DNA from: Oscillospiraceae bacterium
GTDB taxonomy: Bacteria; Bacillota_A; Clostridia; Oscillospirales; Oscillospiraceae
Direction: 5' to 3'
DNA: 17,992 bases
Assembly (NCBI GenBank): GCA_017537045.1
Contig: JAFYLN010000134.1
Coordinates: forward strand, 1-17,992
Below are positions 6,461 to 13,947 of this stretch, piece after piece (within the stretch, counting starts at the first letter, position 1; every line of letters starts with the position of its first letter). The position numbers and the translations under genes were made by a program. Under the pieces are notes generated by a model, which saw only the letters and a list, made by a program, of their open reading frames with translations, did not search any database and was not told the origin of the DNA.

Positions 6461-7507
6461 ATGGCAAATGATGTTTTCAAAAAACTTCCACAGGCATTAC
6501 TGCCCTGGTATCGGGAAAACAGGCGTGAACTCCCCTGGCGGAGGGACAAAGAACCCTATCATGTGTGGCTTTCGGAGATTATGCTGCAACAGACCCGCGT
6601 GGAGGCAGTGAAAGGTTACTATGCCCGTTTCCTCGATGCGCTGCCCACGATTGAAGCGCTTTCTAAATGCGACGATGACCTGCTCCATAAGCTCTGGGAG
6701 GGTCTTGGGTATTACAGTCGTGTGCGGAATTTGAAAAAGGCGGCACTTCAGATTATGGAACAGCACAGTGGCGAATTCCCGCAGACATATGGCGAGATCC
6801 GCGCTTTGCCTGGGATCGGGGACTATACCGCCGGCGCAATCAGCTCCATCTGTTTTGATATACCCCGTGCAGCGGTGGACGGTAATGTGCTGCGTGTCAT
6901 TTCCAGATTAACGGAAAGCAGCATTCCGATTGATCTGCCTGTACGAAAAAGGGAAGTGACCGCAGAACTGGAAGAAATATATCCTGCCGAAGCGGGGGCG
7001 TTTACGCAGGCACTGATGGAACTGGGTGCTACCCTGTGTGGCCCTAATTGGGCACCGAAGTGCGAGGTGTGTCCCTGCCACGGCTTCTGCGGTGGCGCGC
7101 TGCATGGCACAGCTCAGGAATTTCCTGTAAAGCTGCCGAAAAAGGGCAAAAAGGTCGAAGAAAAAACCGTATTTATCCTTTTCTGCGATGGTTGCTATGC
7201 TCTGGAAAAACGCCCTGAGGCCGGTTTGCTTGCAGGTCTCTGGCAATTTCCCAATGTGCCGGGGAAGCTGGAAACGGAGCAGGCATTGGAAGTGGTGCAG
7301 CATATGGGCCTGCGGCCGCGGGAGATTAGAAAGCAAACCGAACGAAAGCATATTTTCACCCACATTATCTGGCAGATGCGGGGTATTTATCTGGAAGTGG
7401 CAGAACAGACACAGGATCATATCTGGCTGACGGCGGAGCAGATCAAAGCAGAGGCAGCACTGCCCACAGCTTTTCGACAATTCTTTGAGGAGGCAGACCA
7501 TGTTTGA
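6461..7507 (+). CDS. mutY: A/G-specific adenine glycosylase MutY
   Basis: MutY removes adenine mispaired with 8-oxoguanine in DNA. The 348-residue length is normal. The N-terminal HhH-GPD catalytic domain shows SEIMLQQT (catalytic Glu39), the helix-hairpin-helix LPGIGDYTAGAI (about 116-127), and AVDGNVLRV with the catalytic Asp140. The 4Fe-4S cluster ligands are Cys193, Cys201, Cys204 and Cys210. The spacing C-x7-C-x2-C-x5-C is one longer in the first gap than in E. coli (x6), a variant I recall from Clostridia. The C-terminal NUDIX-like domain (about 230-340) has LLAGLWQFP and KHIFTHIIW for 8-oxoG recognition. AGGAGG lies nine bases upstream of ATG. The stop overlaps the start of the next gene by 8 bp, so the two are translationally coupled. 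Confidence 0.96.
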   Translation: MANDVFKKLPQALLPWYRENRRELPWRRDKEPYHVWLSEIMLQQTRVEAVKGYYARFLDALPTIEALSKCDDDLLHKLWEGLGYYSRVRNLKKAALQIMEQHSGEFPQTYGEIRALPGIGDYTAGAISSICFDIPRAAVDGNVLRVISRLTESSIPIDLPVRKREVTAELEEIYPAEAGAFTQALMELGATLCGPNWAPKCEVCPCHGFCGGALHGTAQEFPVKLPKKGKKVEEKTVFILFCDGCYALEKRPEAGLLAGLWQFPNVPGKLETEQALEVVQHMGLRPREIRKQTERKHIFTHIIWQMRGIYLEVAEQTQDHIWLTAEQIKAEAALPTAFRQFFEEADHV

Positions 7508-8285
7508 TTATCATATGCACAGCATCGTTTCCTTTGATGGTCATAACCGTGGCCTGCAATTGGCGCAGGCGGCGAAAGCTGCCGGCCTGAAAGAAATCTG
7601 CTTTACAGATCATCTGGACTATGATCCGCTGGGAAAAATGGGAGTTCTTACCTTTGATACGGCTGCCTATAACGCAGAGTACAACGAGCTGGAAGTGCCG
7701 GGTCTAAAGATTCGGCGTGGTATGGAATTTGGCATGACGGTGGACAACCGCGCACAATTCCAAAAGGACTTAAAACGCAGACCCTTTGATTTTGTACTGG
7801 GTTCCATCCATTTTGTAGATGATCTGGATGTGTATTTTGAGGAATACTGGCGCGGCAAGACTGTTTTCGAAGCAGAACGGCGGTATCTGGAAGCAACGCT
7901 GGACTGTGTGCGGCTGCATGACGATTTTGACGTGCTGGCGCATTTGACCTACATCGGAAAGACCACATCCCATCATGCGCCCCGGGCTGTACCATATGCA
8001 GAACATCGGGAACTGATTGATGAGATCCTGAGAACCGTTGCAGCAAAAGGAAAAGGTCTGGAAATGAACACCAGCGGTGTAGACCGCTGCGGCGGTTTTT
8101 TGCCCACGGCAGATTACTTCCGCCGGTTCAAGGAATTTGGCGGTGAGATCGTTACCGTCGGCTCCGATGCCCATACGGCTTCCCGCGTGGGGCAGTATTC
8201 CTTTGAAGCTTGTGAAATTCTAAAGGGCATTTTCGGGCATGTTTGTACCTTTGAGGATAGAAAACCGGTCTTCCATAAACTGTAA
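7500..8285 (+). CDS. PHP-domain phosphoesterase, histidinol-phosphatase (HisJ/HisK) family
   Basis: This 261-residue PHP-family metal-dependent phosphoesterase shows all the metal-binding motifs: HMHS (residues 5-8), FTDHLD, EFG, GSIHF, LAHLTY and GSDAH. Members annotated as HisJ/HisK hydrolyse L-histidinol phosphate in histidine synthesis, but many relatives outside his operons have other phosphate ester substrates. No his gene is near, so the substrate is open. The frame opens at 7485, but GAGGAGG seven bases upstream of 7500 fixes the start at MFDYHMHS. It overlaps mutY by 8 bp and ends just before a strong terminator, forming a two-gene operon. Confidence 0.87.
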   Translation: MFDYHMHSIVSFDGHNRGLQLAQAAKAAGLKEICFTDHLDYDPLGKMGVLTFDTAAYNAEYNELEVPGLKIRRGMEFGMTVDNRAQFQKDLKRRPFDFVLGSIHFVDDLDVYFEEYWRGKTVFEAERRYLEATLDCVRLHDDFDVLAHLTYIGKTTSHHAPRAVPYAEHRELIDEILRTVAAKGKGLEMNTSGVDRCGGFLPTADYFRRFKEFGGEIVTVGSDAHTASRVGQYSFEACEILKGIFGHVCTFEDRKPVFHKL

Positions 8286-8289
8286 TCTA

Positions 8290-8317
8290 AGCCGCCGTTG
8301 CAAAACGGCGGCTTTTT
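8290..8317 (+). terminator. Intrinsic terminator of mutY-PHP operon
   Basis: AGCCGCCGTT (8290-8299) pairs perfectly with AACGGCGGCT (8304-8313) around GCAA, followed by TTTTT. It lies 4 bp after the PHP gene stop. Confidence 0.93.
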
Positions 8318-8323
8318 GTGTGA

Positions 8324-8503
8324 TAAATTGATGTTTGTCGCACCATGTGCCGTGGATAACGTAGGGGCGACCATTGGTCGCCCGTGCAGCAGAATGTTTC
8401 ACATTCGCATTGGTTTTCGGCGAATTCGTAACATTGTACCGCCGGGCGGCGGGTCGCCGCCCCTACGATAGCATCGATAGACAGTACGATAAACTGAAAT
8501 TTG
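8324..8503. repeat. 180-bp palindromic repeat, copy 1 (core inverted)
   Basis: This MITE-like element has imperfect terminal inverted repeats: left AAATTGATGTTTGTCG, right complement AAATTTCAGTTTATCG. Inside lies a large palindrome (8361-8466) starting GTAGGGGCGACC and ending GGTCGCCGCCCCTAC. Each arm holds its own small hairpin (GCGACCA/TGGTCGC; GGCGGCG/CGCCGCC). Two further copies of the same length are at 10589 and 15322. In this copy the central 27 bases (8402-8428) are the exact reverse complement of the core of copy 3, while the outer arms keep their orientation. There is no coding capacity; movement would require a transposase elsewhere. Confidence 0.88.
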
Positions 8504-8529
8504 ACAATTGCTTACTTTTTGGATATAAT
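8501..8529 (+). promoter_or_regulatory. Consensus promoter of the parE-like gene
   Basis: TTGACA (8501-8506), a 17-bp spacer and TATAAT (8524-8529) form a perfect sigma-A promoter about 50 bp before the parE-like start. The first three bases of the -35 box are the last bases of the adjoining 180-bp repeat. Confidence 0.8.
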
Positions 8530-8577
8530 ACAATTGATTTATTATGGATAACTATTGATTTATGGCAGGTAAGAAAC

Positions 8578-10566
8578 ATGGCAGTAAAAAAACAAAGTGA
8601 ACAATACGGCAACTCCAGTATTTCCATGCTCAAAGGTGAAGACCGGGTGCGTAAGCGCCCTGCGGTCATTTTCGGCTCCGACGATCTGGAAGGCTGTAAG
8701 CATGCCGTTTTTGAAATTCTCTCCAACGCCATCGATGAAGCCCGTGAGGGTCACGGCGATACCATCATCGTCACCCGCTACGAGGATTTGTCTGTTGAAG
8801 TAGAGGATTTTGGCCGCGGCTGTCCCGTGGACTACAACGAAAAAGAAAAGCGCTACAACTGGGAACTGGTTTTCTGCGAGATGTATGCTGGCGGCAAGTA
8901 TGGCGAGAACGGCGAAAACTATGAGTACAGCCTGGGTCTGAACGGCCTCGGCTCCTGCGCTACCCAGTATGCTTCGGAATTTTTCGATGCTACCATCCGC
9001 CGCGATGGTTTCCGCTACGATCTGCATTTTGAAAAGGGCAGAAATAAGGGCGGCCTGAAAAAAGAACCCACTGACCGTGGCCGCAAGACCGGCTCCCGCT
9101 TCCATTGGCGTCCCGATAAACAGGTTTTCACGGACATCAACATCCCTGTGGAATACTACCGTGATGTGCTGCGCCGTCAGGCGGTGGTTAACAAGGGTGT
9201 TACCTTCAAGTTCCGCAATCAGGTGGGCAAAAGCTACGAAGAAGAGACCTTCTGCTATGAAAACGGTATCCGGCAGTATATCGAGGAAATGGTGGGCGAC
9301 AATGCCTTCACCATGCCCACTTACTGGGAAACGGAGCGCCGGGGCCGGGATGCGGAAAACCGCCCCGAAATGAAGCTGAAGATCACCGCATCCTTCTGCT
9401 TCTCCAAACAGGTCAGCCACATTGAATATTACCATAATTCCTCCTGGCTGGAATACGGCGGCAGCCCCGACCGTGCGGTTCGTTCCGGTTTTGTCAGCGC
9501 CTTTGACAAATACCTGCGCGACAGCAATAAGTATACCAAAAACGAAAGCAAGATCATCTATCAGGATATTCAGGATTCTCTGGTGATGGTTACAAACTGC
9601 TTCTCCACCATCGGCTGCTTCGAGAACCAGACCAAAAAGTCCGTCAACTCCAAGTTCACGCAGGAGGCCATGACTGCTTTCTTCAAGGAGCAGCTGCAGG
9701 TCTGGTTTATCGAGAACAAGCAGGAAGCGGACCGTGCCGCCGAGCAGATTCTCATCAACAAACGCGCAAGAGAGTCTGCGGAAAAAACCAAGTCTAACAT
9801 CAAGAAGAATCTTTCCGCCAAGGTGGATATTGCCAACCGGGTACAGAAATTCGTTGACTGCCGCAGCCGCGATACGGCGGTTCGTGAGCTGTACATCGTC
9901 GAGGGTGATTCTGCATTGGGCTCTGTCAAGCTCTCCCGCGACGCAGAATTTCAGGGAATCATGCCCGTTCGCGGTAAAATCCTCAACTGCCTGAAGGCAG
10001 ATTACAACAAGATTTTTGCTTCTCCCATCATCACCGACCTGATGAAGGTTCTGGGCTGCGGTGTGGAGATCCAGGGCAAGAAGGCCAAGGATCTGAGCAG
10101 CTTCGACATTGATAACCTGCGCTGGAACAAGGTGGTCATCTGTACCGATGCCGATTATGACGGTTTCCAGATCCGCACTCTGATCCTGACTATGATCTAC
10201 CGCCTTTGCCCCACGCTGATCCGTGACGGTTATGTCTATATCGCAGAATCGCCGCTGTTTGAGATCACCTGCAAGGATAAGACCTGGTTTGCCTACAACG
10301 AAACGGAAAAGGCAAAGATTCTGAAAGAGCTGGAAGGCCAGAAGGTCAAGATCCAGCGCTCCAAGGGACTTGGTGAGAACGATCCCGAAATGATGTGGAT
10401 GACCACCATGAATCCCGAGACCCGCCGGCTCATCAAGGTCATGCCCGAGGATGCGGAACGCACTGCCCATTATTTCGATGTTCTGCTGGGCGATGCCTTG
10501 CAGGAGCGTAAGAATTTCATCGCAGAAAACGGTGCCAAGTATCTGGAACTGGCCGATATTTCTTAA
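8578..10566 (+). CDS. parE: Type II DNA topoisomerase, B subunit (ParE/GyrB-like)
   Basis: This 662-residue ATPase subunit of a type II topoisomerase has a GHKL ATPase domain with Glu46/Asn50 (FEILSN), DFGRG (77-81) and GLNGLG (120-125). A transducer domain with the QTK loop (Lys353) follows. The Toprim domain has EGDSALGS (442-449) and DADYDG with metal ligands at Asp524, Asp526 and Asp528. The C-terminus carries IQRSKGLGE. The usual EGDSAGGSAK reads EGDSALGSVK here, and the sequence as a whole is divergent from E. coli GyrB or ParE. The frame is open from 8374 through the repeat, but homology begins after 8578, where AGG lies eight bases upstream. The A subunit is the next gene, and its tail lacks the GyrA box, so topoisomerase IV is the better guess. 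Confidence 0.9.
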   Translation: MAVKKQSEQYGNSSISMLKGEDRVRKRPAVIFGSDDLEGCKHAVFEILSNAIDEAREGHGDTIIVTRYEDLSVEVEDFGRGCPVDYNEKEKRYNWELVFCEMYAGGKYGENGENYEYSLGLNGLGSCATQYASEFFDATIRRDGFRYDLHFEKGRNKGGLKKEPTDRGRKTGSRFHWRPDKQVFTDINIPVEYYRDVLRRQAVVNKGVTFKFRNQVGKSYEEETFCYENGIRQYIEEMVGDNAFTMPTYWETERRGRDAENRPEMKLKITASFCFSKQVSHIEYYHNSSWLEYGGSPDRAVRSGFVSAFDKYLRDSNKYTKNESKIIYQDIQDSLVMVTNCFSTIGCFENQTKKSVNSKFTQEAMTAFFKEQLQVWFIENKQEADRAAEQILINKRARESAEKTKSNIKKNLSAKVDIANRVQKFVDCRSRDTAVRELYIVEGDSALGSVKLSRDAEFQGIMPVRGKILNCLKADYNKIFASPIITDLMKVLGCGVEIQGKKAKDLSSFDIDNLRWNKVVICTDADYDGFQIRTLILTMIYRLCPTLIRDGYVYIAESPLFEITCKDKTWFAYNETEKAKILKELEGQKVKIQRSKGLGENDPEMMWMTTMNPETRRLIKVMPEDAERTAHYFDVLLGDALQERKNFIAENGAKYLELADIS

Positions 10567-10588
10567 GACAAATTTGTTATGGAAATTG

Positions 10589-10768
10589 CAAATTGATGTA
10601 TGTCGCACTCTGTGTCGTGGATAACGTAGGGACGACCATTGGTCGCCCGCGCAGTAAAATGTTACGATTTTGCCGAAAACCAATGCGAATGCGAAATATT
10701 CTGCTGTGCGGGCGGCGGGTCGCCGCCCCTACATTCATAATCGAAACGGAACGATAAACTGAAATTTG
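10589..10768. repeat. 180-bp palindromic repeat, copy 2
   Basis: This is the second copy of the repeat at 8324, filling most of the 239-bp gap between the parE-like and parC-like genes. Its terminal inverted repeats are CAAATTGATGTATGTCG and the complement CAAATTTCAGTTTATCG. The palindrome runs 10626-10732. The core orientation is as in copy 3 and opposite to copy 1. Any parE-parC transcript would carry it as a large hairpin. I see no convincing promoter after it. Confidence 0.88.
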
Positions 10769-10805
10769 AAACGAAATGTTAGTAATTCTTGTAAAGGAAT
10801 CAATT

Positions 10806-13052
10806 ATGGCAAAGAAGAAGCAAGAAACTGAAAAGAAAAAGAAAGTAAACACCGACGGTGTGATCGGTCTGGTAGGCTCCACCACGGAGCAGCCGGTTAC
10901 CGAAACGCTGGAGATCAACTATATGCCCTATGCCATGTCGGTCATCGTCTCCCGCGCGATTCCCGAGATCGACGGCTTCAAGCCCTCCCACCGCAAGCTC
11001 CTGTACACCATGTACGAAATGGGTCTGCTGAACAAGGCGCGAACCAAGTCTGCCAACATCGTCGGTCAGACCATGAAGCTGAACCCCCACGGCGACGCTG
11101 CCATTTACGAGACCATGGTACGTCTTGCAAAGGGCAATGAGACGCTGCTGCATCCCTTCGTGGATTCCAAGGGCAACTTCGGCAAGGTCTATTCCCGTGA
11201 CATGGCCTATGCGGCCGCCCGTTACACGGAAGCAAAGCTGGATCCTATCTGTGCCGAGCTTTTTAAGGATATCGATTCCGATACGGTCGATATGGTGGAT
11301 AACTATGATGCCACCATGAAAGAACCTGTCCTGCTGCCTACCACATTCCCCAATGTACTGGTGAGCGCCAATCAGGGCATCGCTGTCGGCATGGCCTCCA
11401 ACATCTGCTCTTTCAACCTGAAAGAAGTCTGCGATACTACCATCGCATTGATGAAAAACCCGGATCATGATATTCTGGAAACCCTGCCGGGACCGGATTT
11501 TTCCACCGGCGCAGAATTGCTCTTTGACGAAGCAGCCACCCGGGAAATCTATTCCACTGGCCGCGGCAGTTTCAAGCTGCGCGCCAAGTGGCGCTATGTA
11601 AAAGAGGGCAATCTCATCGAGATCACCGAGATTCCCTATACAACGGCTACGGAAGTCATCATGGATAAGGTTGCCGATCTGATCAAAGCCGGCAAGATCA
11701 AAGAGATCACCGATATGCGCGATGAGACCGACCTGGGTGGTCTGAAACTGGCCATCGACCTGAAACGTGGTGTGGAGCCTGAAAAGCTGATGCAAAAGCT
11801 CTTCCGTCTGACCCCCCTGCAGGACAGCTTCCCCTGCAACTTCAACATTCTGATTGCAGGTATGCCCCGCGTCATGGGTGTGGGCGAGATTCTGGAGGAG
11901 TGGACAGCATGGCGTACCGACTGCGTCAAGCGCCGCCTGTTTTATCAGATCGGTAAAAAGGAAGACCGCCTGCATTTGCTGAAAGGCCTGGAGCGCATCC
12001 TGCTGGATATCGACAAGGCCATCCGTATCATCCGCGAGACGGAACTGGAAAGTGAAGTTGTGCCCAACCTGATGATCGGCTTCGGCATCGATGAAATTCA
12101 GGCAAACTATGTTGCGGAGATCAAGCTGCGCAATATCAATAAGGAATACATCCTCAAGCAGACCCGCGCCATTGGCGATCTGGAAGCTGAGATTGATGAT
12201 CTGCGCGACACCCTCAATTCCCGCCGCCGTCTGAAAAACCTCATCATCAAGGAACTGGAGGAAACCTCCAGAAAATTCGGCAAGCCCCGTAAGACGGAAA
12301 TCATCTATGAAGTGCAGGAGGTTGCGGTGGAGGAGGAGGAGGAACAGGTTCCTGACTATCCCGTGACAGTCTTCGTGTCCAAAGAGGGCTATTTGAAAAA
12401 AATCACAGCCCAGTCTCTGCGTATGTCCGGCGAACAGAAATTCAAGGAGGGTGACACACTGGCATTCTCCGCTGAAACCACAAACCGTGACGAAATTCTG
12501 GTGTTCTCCGATAAGTACCAGTGCTATAAAGCCCGCCTTTCCGATTTTGCGGATGGAAAAGCATCCTTGCTGGGTGATTATCTGCCCCAGAAGCTGGGTA
12601 TGGAGCCGGGCGAGCTGGTCAAGCAGGTGGTGCTTTGTGGTGATTACAAGGGTTTTGTGCTGTTCTTCTTTGAAAACGGCAAGGTAGCCAAGGTTCCGCT
12701 CTCCGCTTATGAGACCAAGACCAACCGCAAGAAGCTTACCGGTGCATACAGTGATAAGTCACCGGTAATGGCCATCATCGGTATGCATGCCGATGACCAG
12801 ATGGCGGTCTATTCTTCCGATGGCCGTGCCGCTATTTTCTCCACCGCCCAGCTTCTGCCTAAGACTACCAGAAATACACAGGGTGTGGCAGTATTGACAC
12901 TCAAGAAAAAGGCCACACTGGAACGGGCGGCAGTTTTGAGCAGCAGCGGCATTGTGAACGCAAGCCGTTACCGTACCAAGACAATCCCATCTGCCGGCGC
13001 GATCCTGAAACCGGAGGATCTGGGTCAGCAGCAGGAGCGTTTTGAAGTCTGA
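10806..13052 (+). CDS. parC: Type II DNA topoisomerase, A subunit (ParC/GyrA-like)
   Basis: This is the DNA cleavage and rejoining subunit, 748 residues. After a lysine-rich N-terminus (residues 2-14) comes the winged-helix/tower core: YAMSVIVSRAIPEIDGFKP (42-60), NPHGDAAIYETM (93-104) and AARYTEA with catalytic Arg139-Tyr140. A coiled coil lies around 440-490, followed by an acidic stretch EEEEE. The C-terminal beta-pinwheel starts near residue 515. It has no QRRGGKG-like GyrA box, which favours a decatenating topoisomerase IV over gyrase. In the quinolone-resistance region, Ala98 and Glu102 stand where E. coli GyrA has Ser83 and Asp87. AAGGA seven bases before ATG fixes the start. The yitT-like gene follows after 18 bp and is probably cotranscribed. 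Confidence 0.9.
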   Translation: MAKKKQETEKKKKVNTDGVIGLVGSTTEQPVTETLEINYMPYAMSVIVSRAIPEIDGFKPSHRKLLYTMYEMGLLNKARTKSANIVGQTMKLNPHGDAAIYETMVRLAKGNETLLHPFVDSKGNFGKVYSRDMAYAAARYTEAKLDPICAELFKDIDSDTVDMVDNYDATMKEPVLLPTTFPNVLVSANQGIAVGMASNICSFNLKEVCDTTIALMKNPDHDILETLPGPDFSTGAELLFDEAATREIYSTGRGSFKLRAKWRYVKEGNLIEITEIPYTTATEVIMDKVADLIKAGKIKEITDMRDETDLGGLKLAIDLKRGVEPEKLMQKLFRLTPLQDSFPCNFNILIAGMPRVMGVGEILEEWTAWRTDCVKRRLFYQIGKKEDRLHLLKGLERILLDIDKAIRIIRETELESEVVPNLMIGFGIDEIQANYVAEIKLRNINKEYILKQTRAIGDLEAEIDDLRDTLNSRRRLKNLIIKELEETSRKFGKPRKTEIIYEVQEVAVEEEEEQVPDYPVTVFVSKEGYLKKITAQSLRMSGEQKFKEGDTLAFSAETTNRDEILVFSDKYQCYKARLSDFADGKASLLGDYLPQKLGMEPGELVKQVVLCGDYKGFVLFFFENGKVAKVPLSAYETKTNRKKLTGAYSDKSPVMAIIGMHADDQMAVYSSDGRAAIFSTAQLLPKTTRNTQGVAVLTLKKKATLERAAVLSSSGIVNASRYRTKTIPSAGAILKPEDLGQQQERFEV

Positions 13053-13070
13053 ATATATTCCGGAGGTTCT

Positions 13071-13934
13071 ATGAAAAAGGGTATGAAAACATTGGTCTGG
13101 TTTACAAAAATCATTGCTGGCTGCGCGCTGTTCAGCCTGGGCTTTGCCCTGTTTCTGGAACCCAACGATCTGAACGCCGGTGGAATTTCCGGCCTTGCCA
13201 TGATGCTCGTCCATCTGCTGAAGATCGGCTCCGTGGGTTTGTTTACCATGCTGATGAACCTGCCTCTGTTTATTATCGGCGGAATCAAGGTGGGAAAGAA
13301 ATTTTTTATCGGTTCTCTGGCAGGTATGGCAGCCAGTTCCGTGCTGTTGGATGCATTTTCACTGCTGCCCCATCCGGTAACGGAACCACTGCTGGCAGTG
13401 CTGTACGGCGGCTTGCTTTGCGGTCTGGGTCTGGGACTGGTGTTTTCTACCGGGGCTTCCACTGGTGGCTCTGATATCATCGTGCGGCTTCTGAAGCTGA
13501 AATATGAAAATGTACCCATCGGCACCATCAGCATTGCGTTCGATGCGGCGGTGGTGCTCCTGACCGGCCTGGTGTTCTGGGATGTGTCCAAGGCGCTTTA
13601 CAGCGGTGTTACCATATTCATATGCGGGCAGGTCATTGATGCTGTGGTTTACCGCTTTGACTATTCCAAGGTGGCCATGATCATTTCTTCCGAGCATGAG
13701 TGCATCGCCCGGGAAATTGGCTTGAAGCTGGACAGGGGAGCCACCTATCTCAATGGTCAAGGCTCTTTTACCGGAAACGAAGTAAAAGTTATCCTGACCG
13801 TTGTAAAAAAGCAGCAGGTGGCGGAGCTGAAGCGGCTGGTCATGGAGATCGATCCTACCGCTTTTGTGGTGGTGCAGGAAGCCCATCAGGTTCTGGGCGA
13901 AGGCTTTTCCAGATATTCCAGAGATCTGCTTTAA
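13071..13934 (+). CDS. YitT family membrane protein (YitT_membrane + DUF2179)
   Basis: This 287-residue inner-membrane protein of unknown function has five or six hydrophobic helices in residues 9-200, with the family signature FLEPNDLNAGGISGLA near the first one and TGASTGGSDII near 128-138. A soluble C-terminal DUF2179 domain (about 215-285) contains DRGATYLNGQGSFTG, typical of the family. GGAGG lies four bases before the ATG. It sits 18 bp after the parC-like gene and 13 bp before the lipoprotein gene, so the three look like one operon. The pairing with a topoisomerase gives no clear clue to its role. The family call is secure. Confidence 0.93.
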   Translation: MKKGMKTLVWFTKIIAGCALFSLGFALFLEPNDLNAGGISGLAMMLVHLLKIGSVGLFTMLMNLPLFIIGGIKVGKKFFIGSLAGMAASSVLLDAFSLLPHPVTEPLLAVLYGGLLCGLGLGLVFSTGASTGGSDIIVRLLKLKYENVPIGTISIAFDAAVVLLTGLVFWDVSKALYSGVTIFICGQVIDAVVYRFDYSKVAMIISSEHECIAREIGLKLDRGATYLNGQGSFTGNEVKVILTVVKKQQVAELKRLVMEIDPTAFVVVQEAHQVLGEGFSRYSRDLL

Positions 13935-13947
13935 GAGGAGGGCGCAT

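Noticed and set aside
8374..8577. In-frame upstream extension of the parE-like gene
   Set aside because: The extension is repeat copy 1 and the promoter read as protein; homology to GyrB/ParE starts only after 8578.
8560..10683. Long open frame (707 codons) on the minus strand opposite the parE-like gene
   Set aside because: It is the antisense shadow of a well-conserved gene with GC-rich third positions; the translation shows no known domain and is rich in His and Gln as typical of such shadows.
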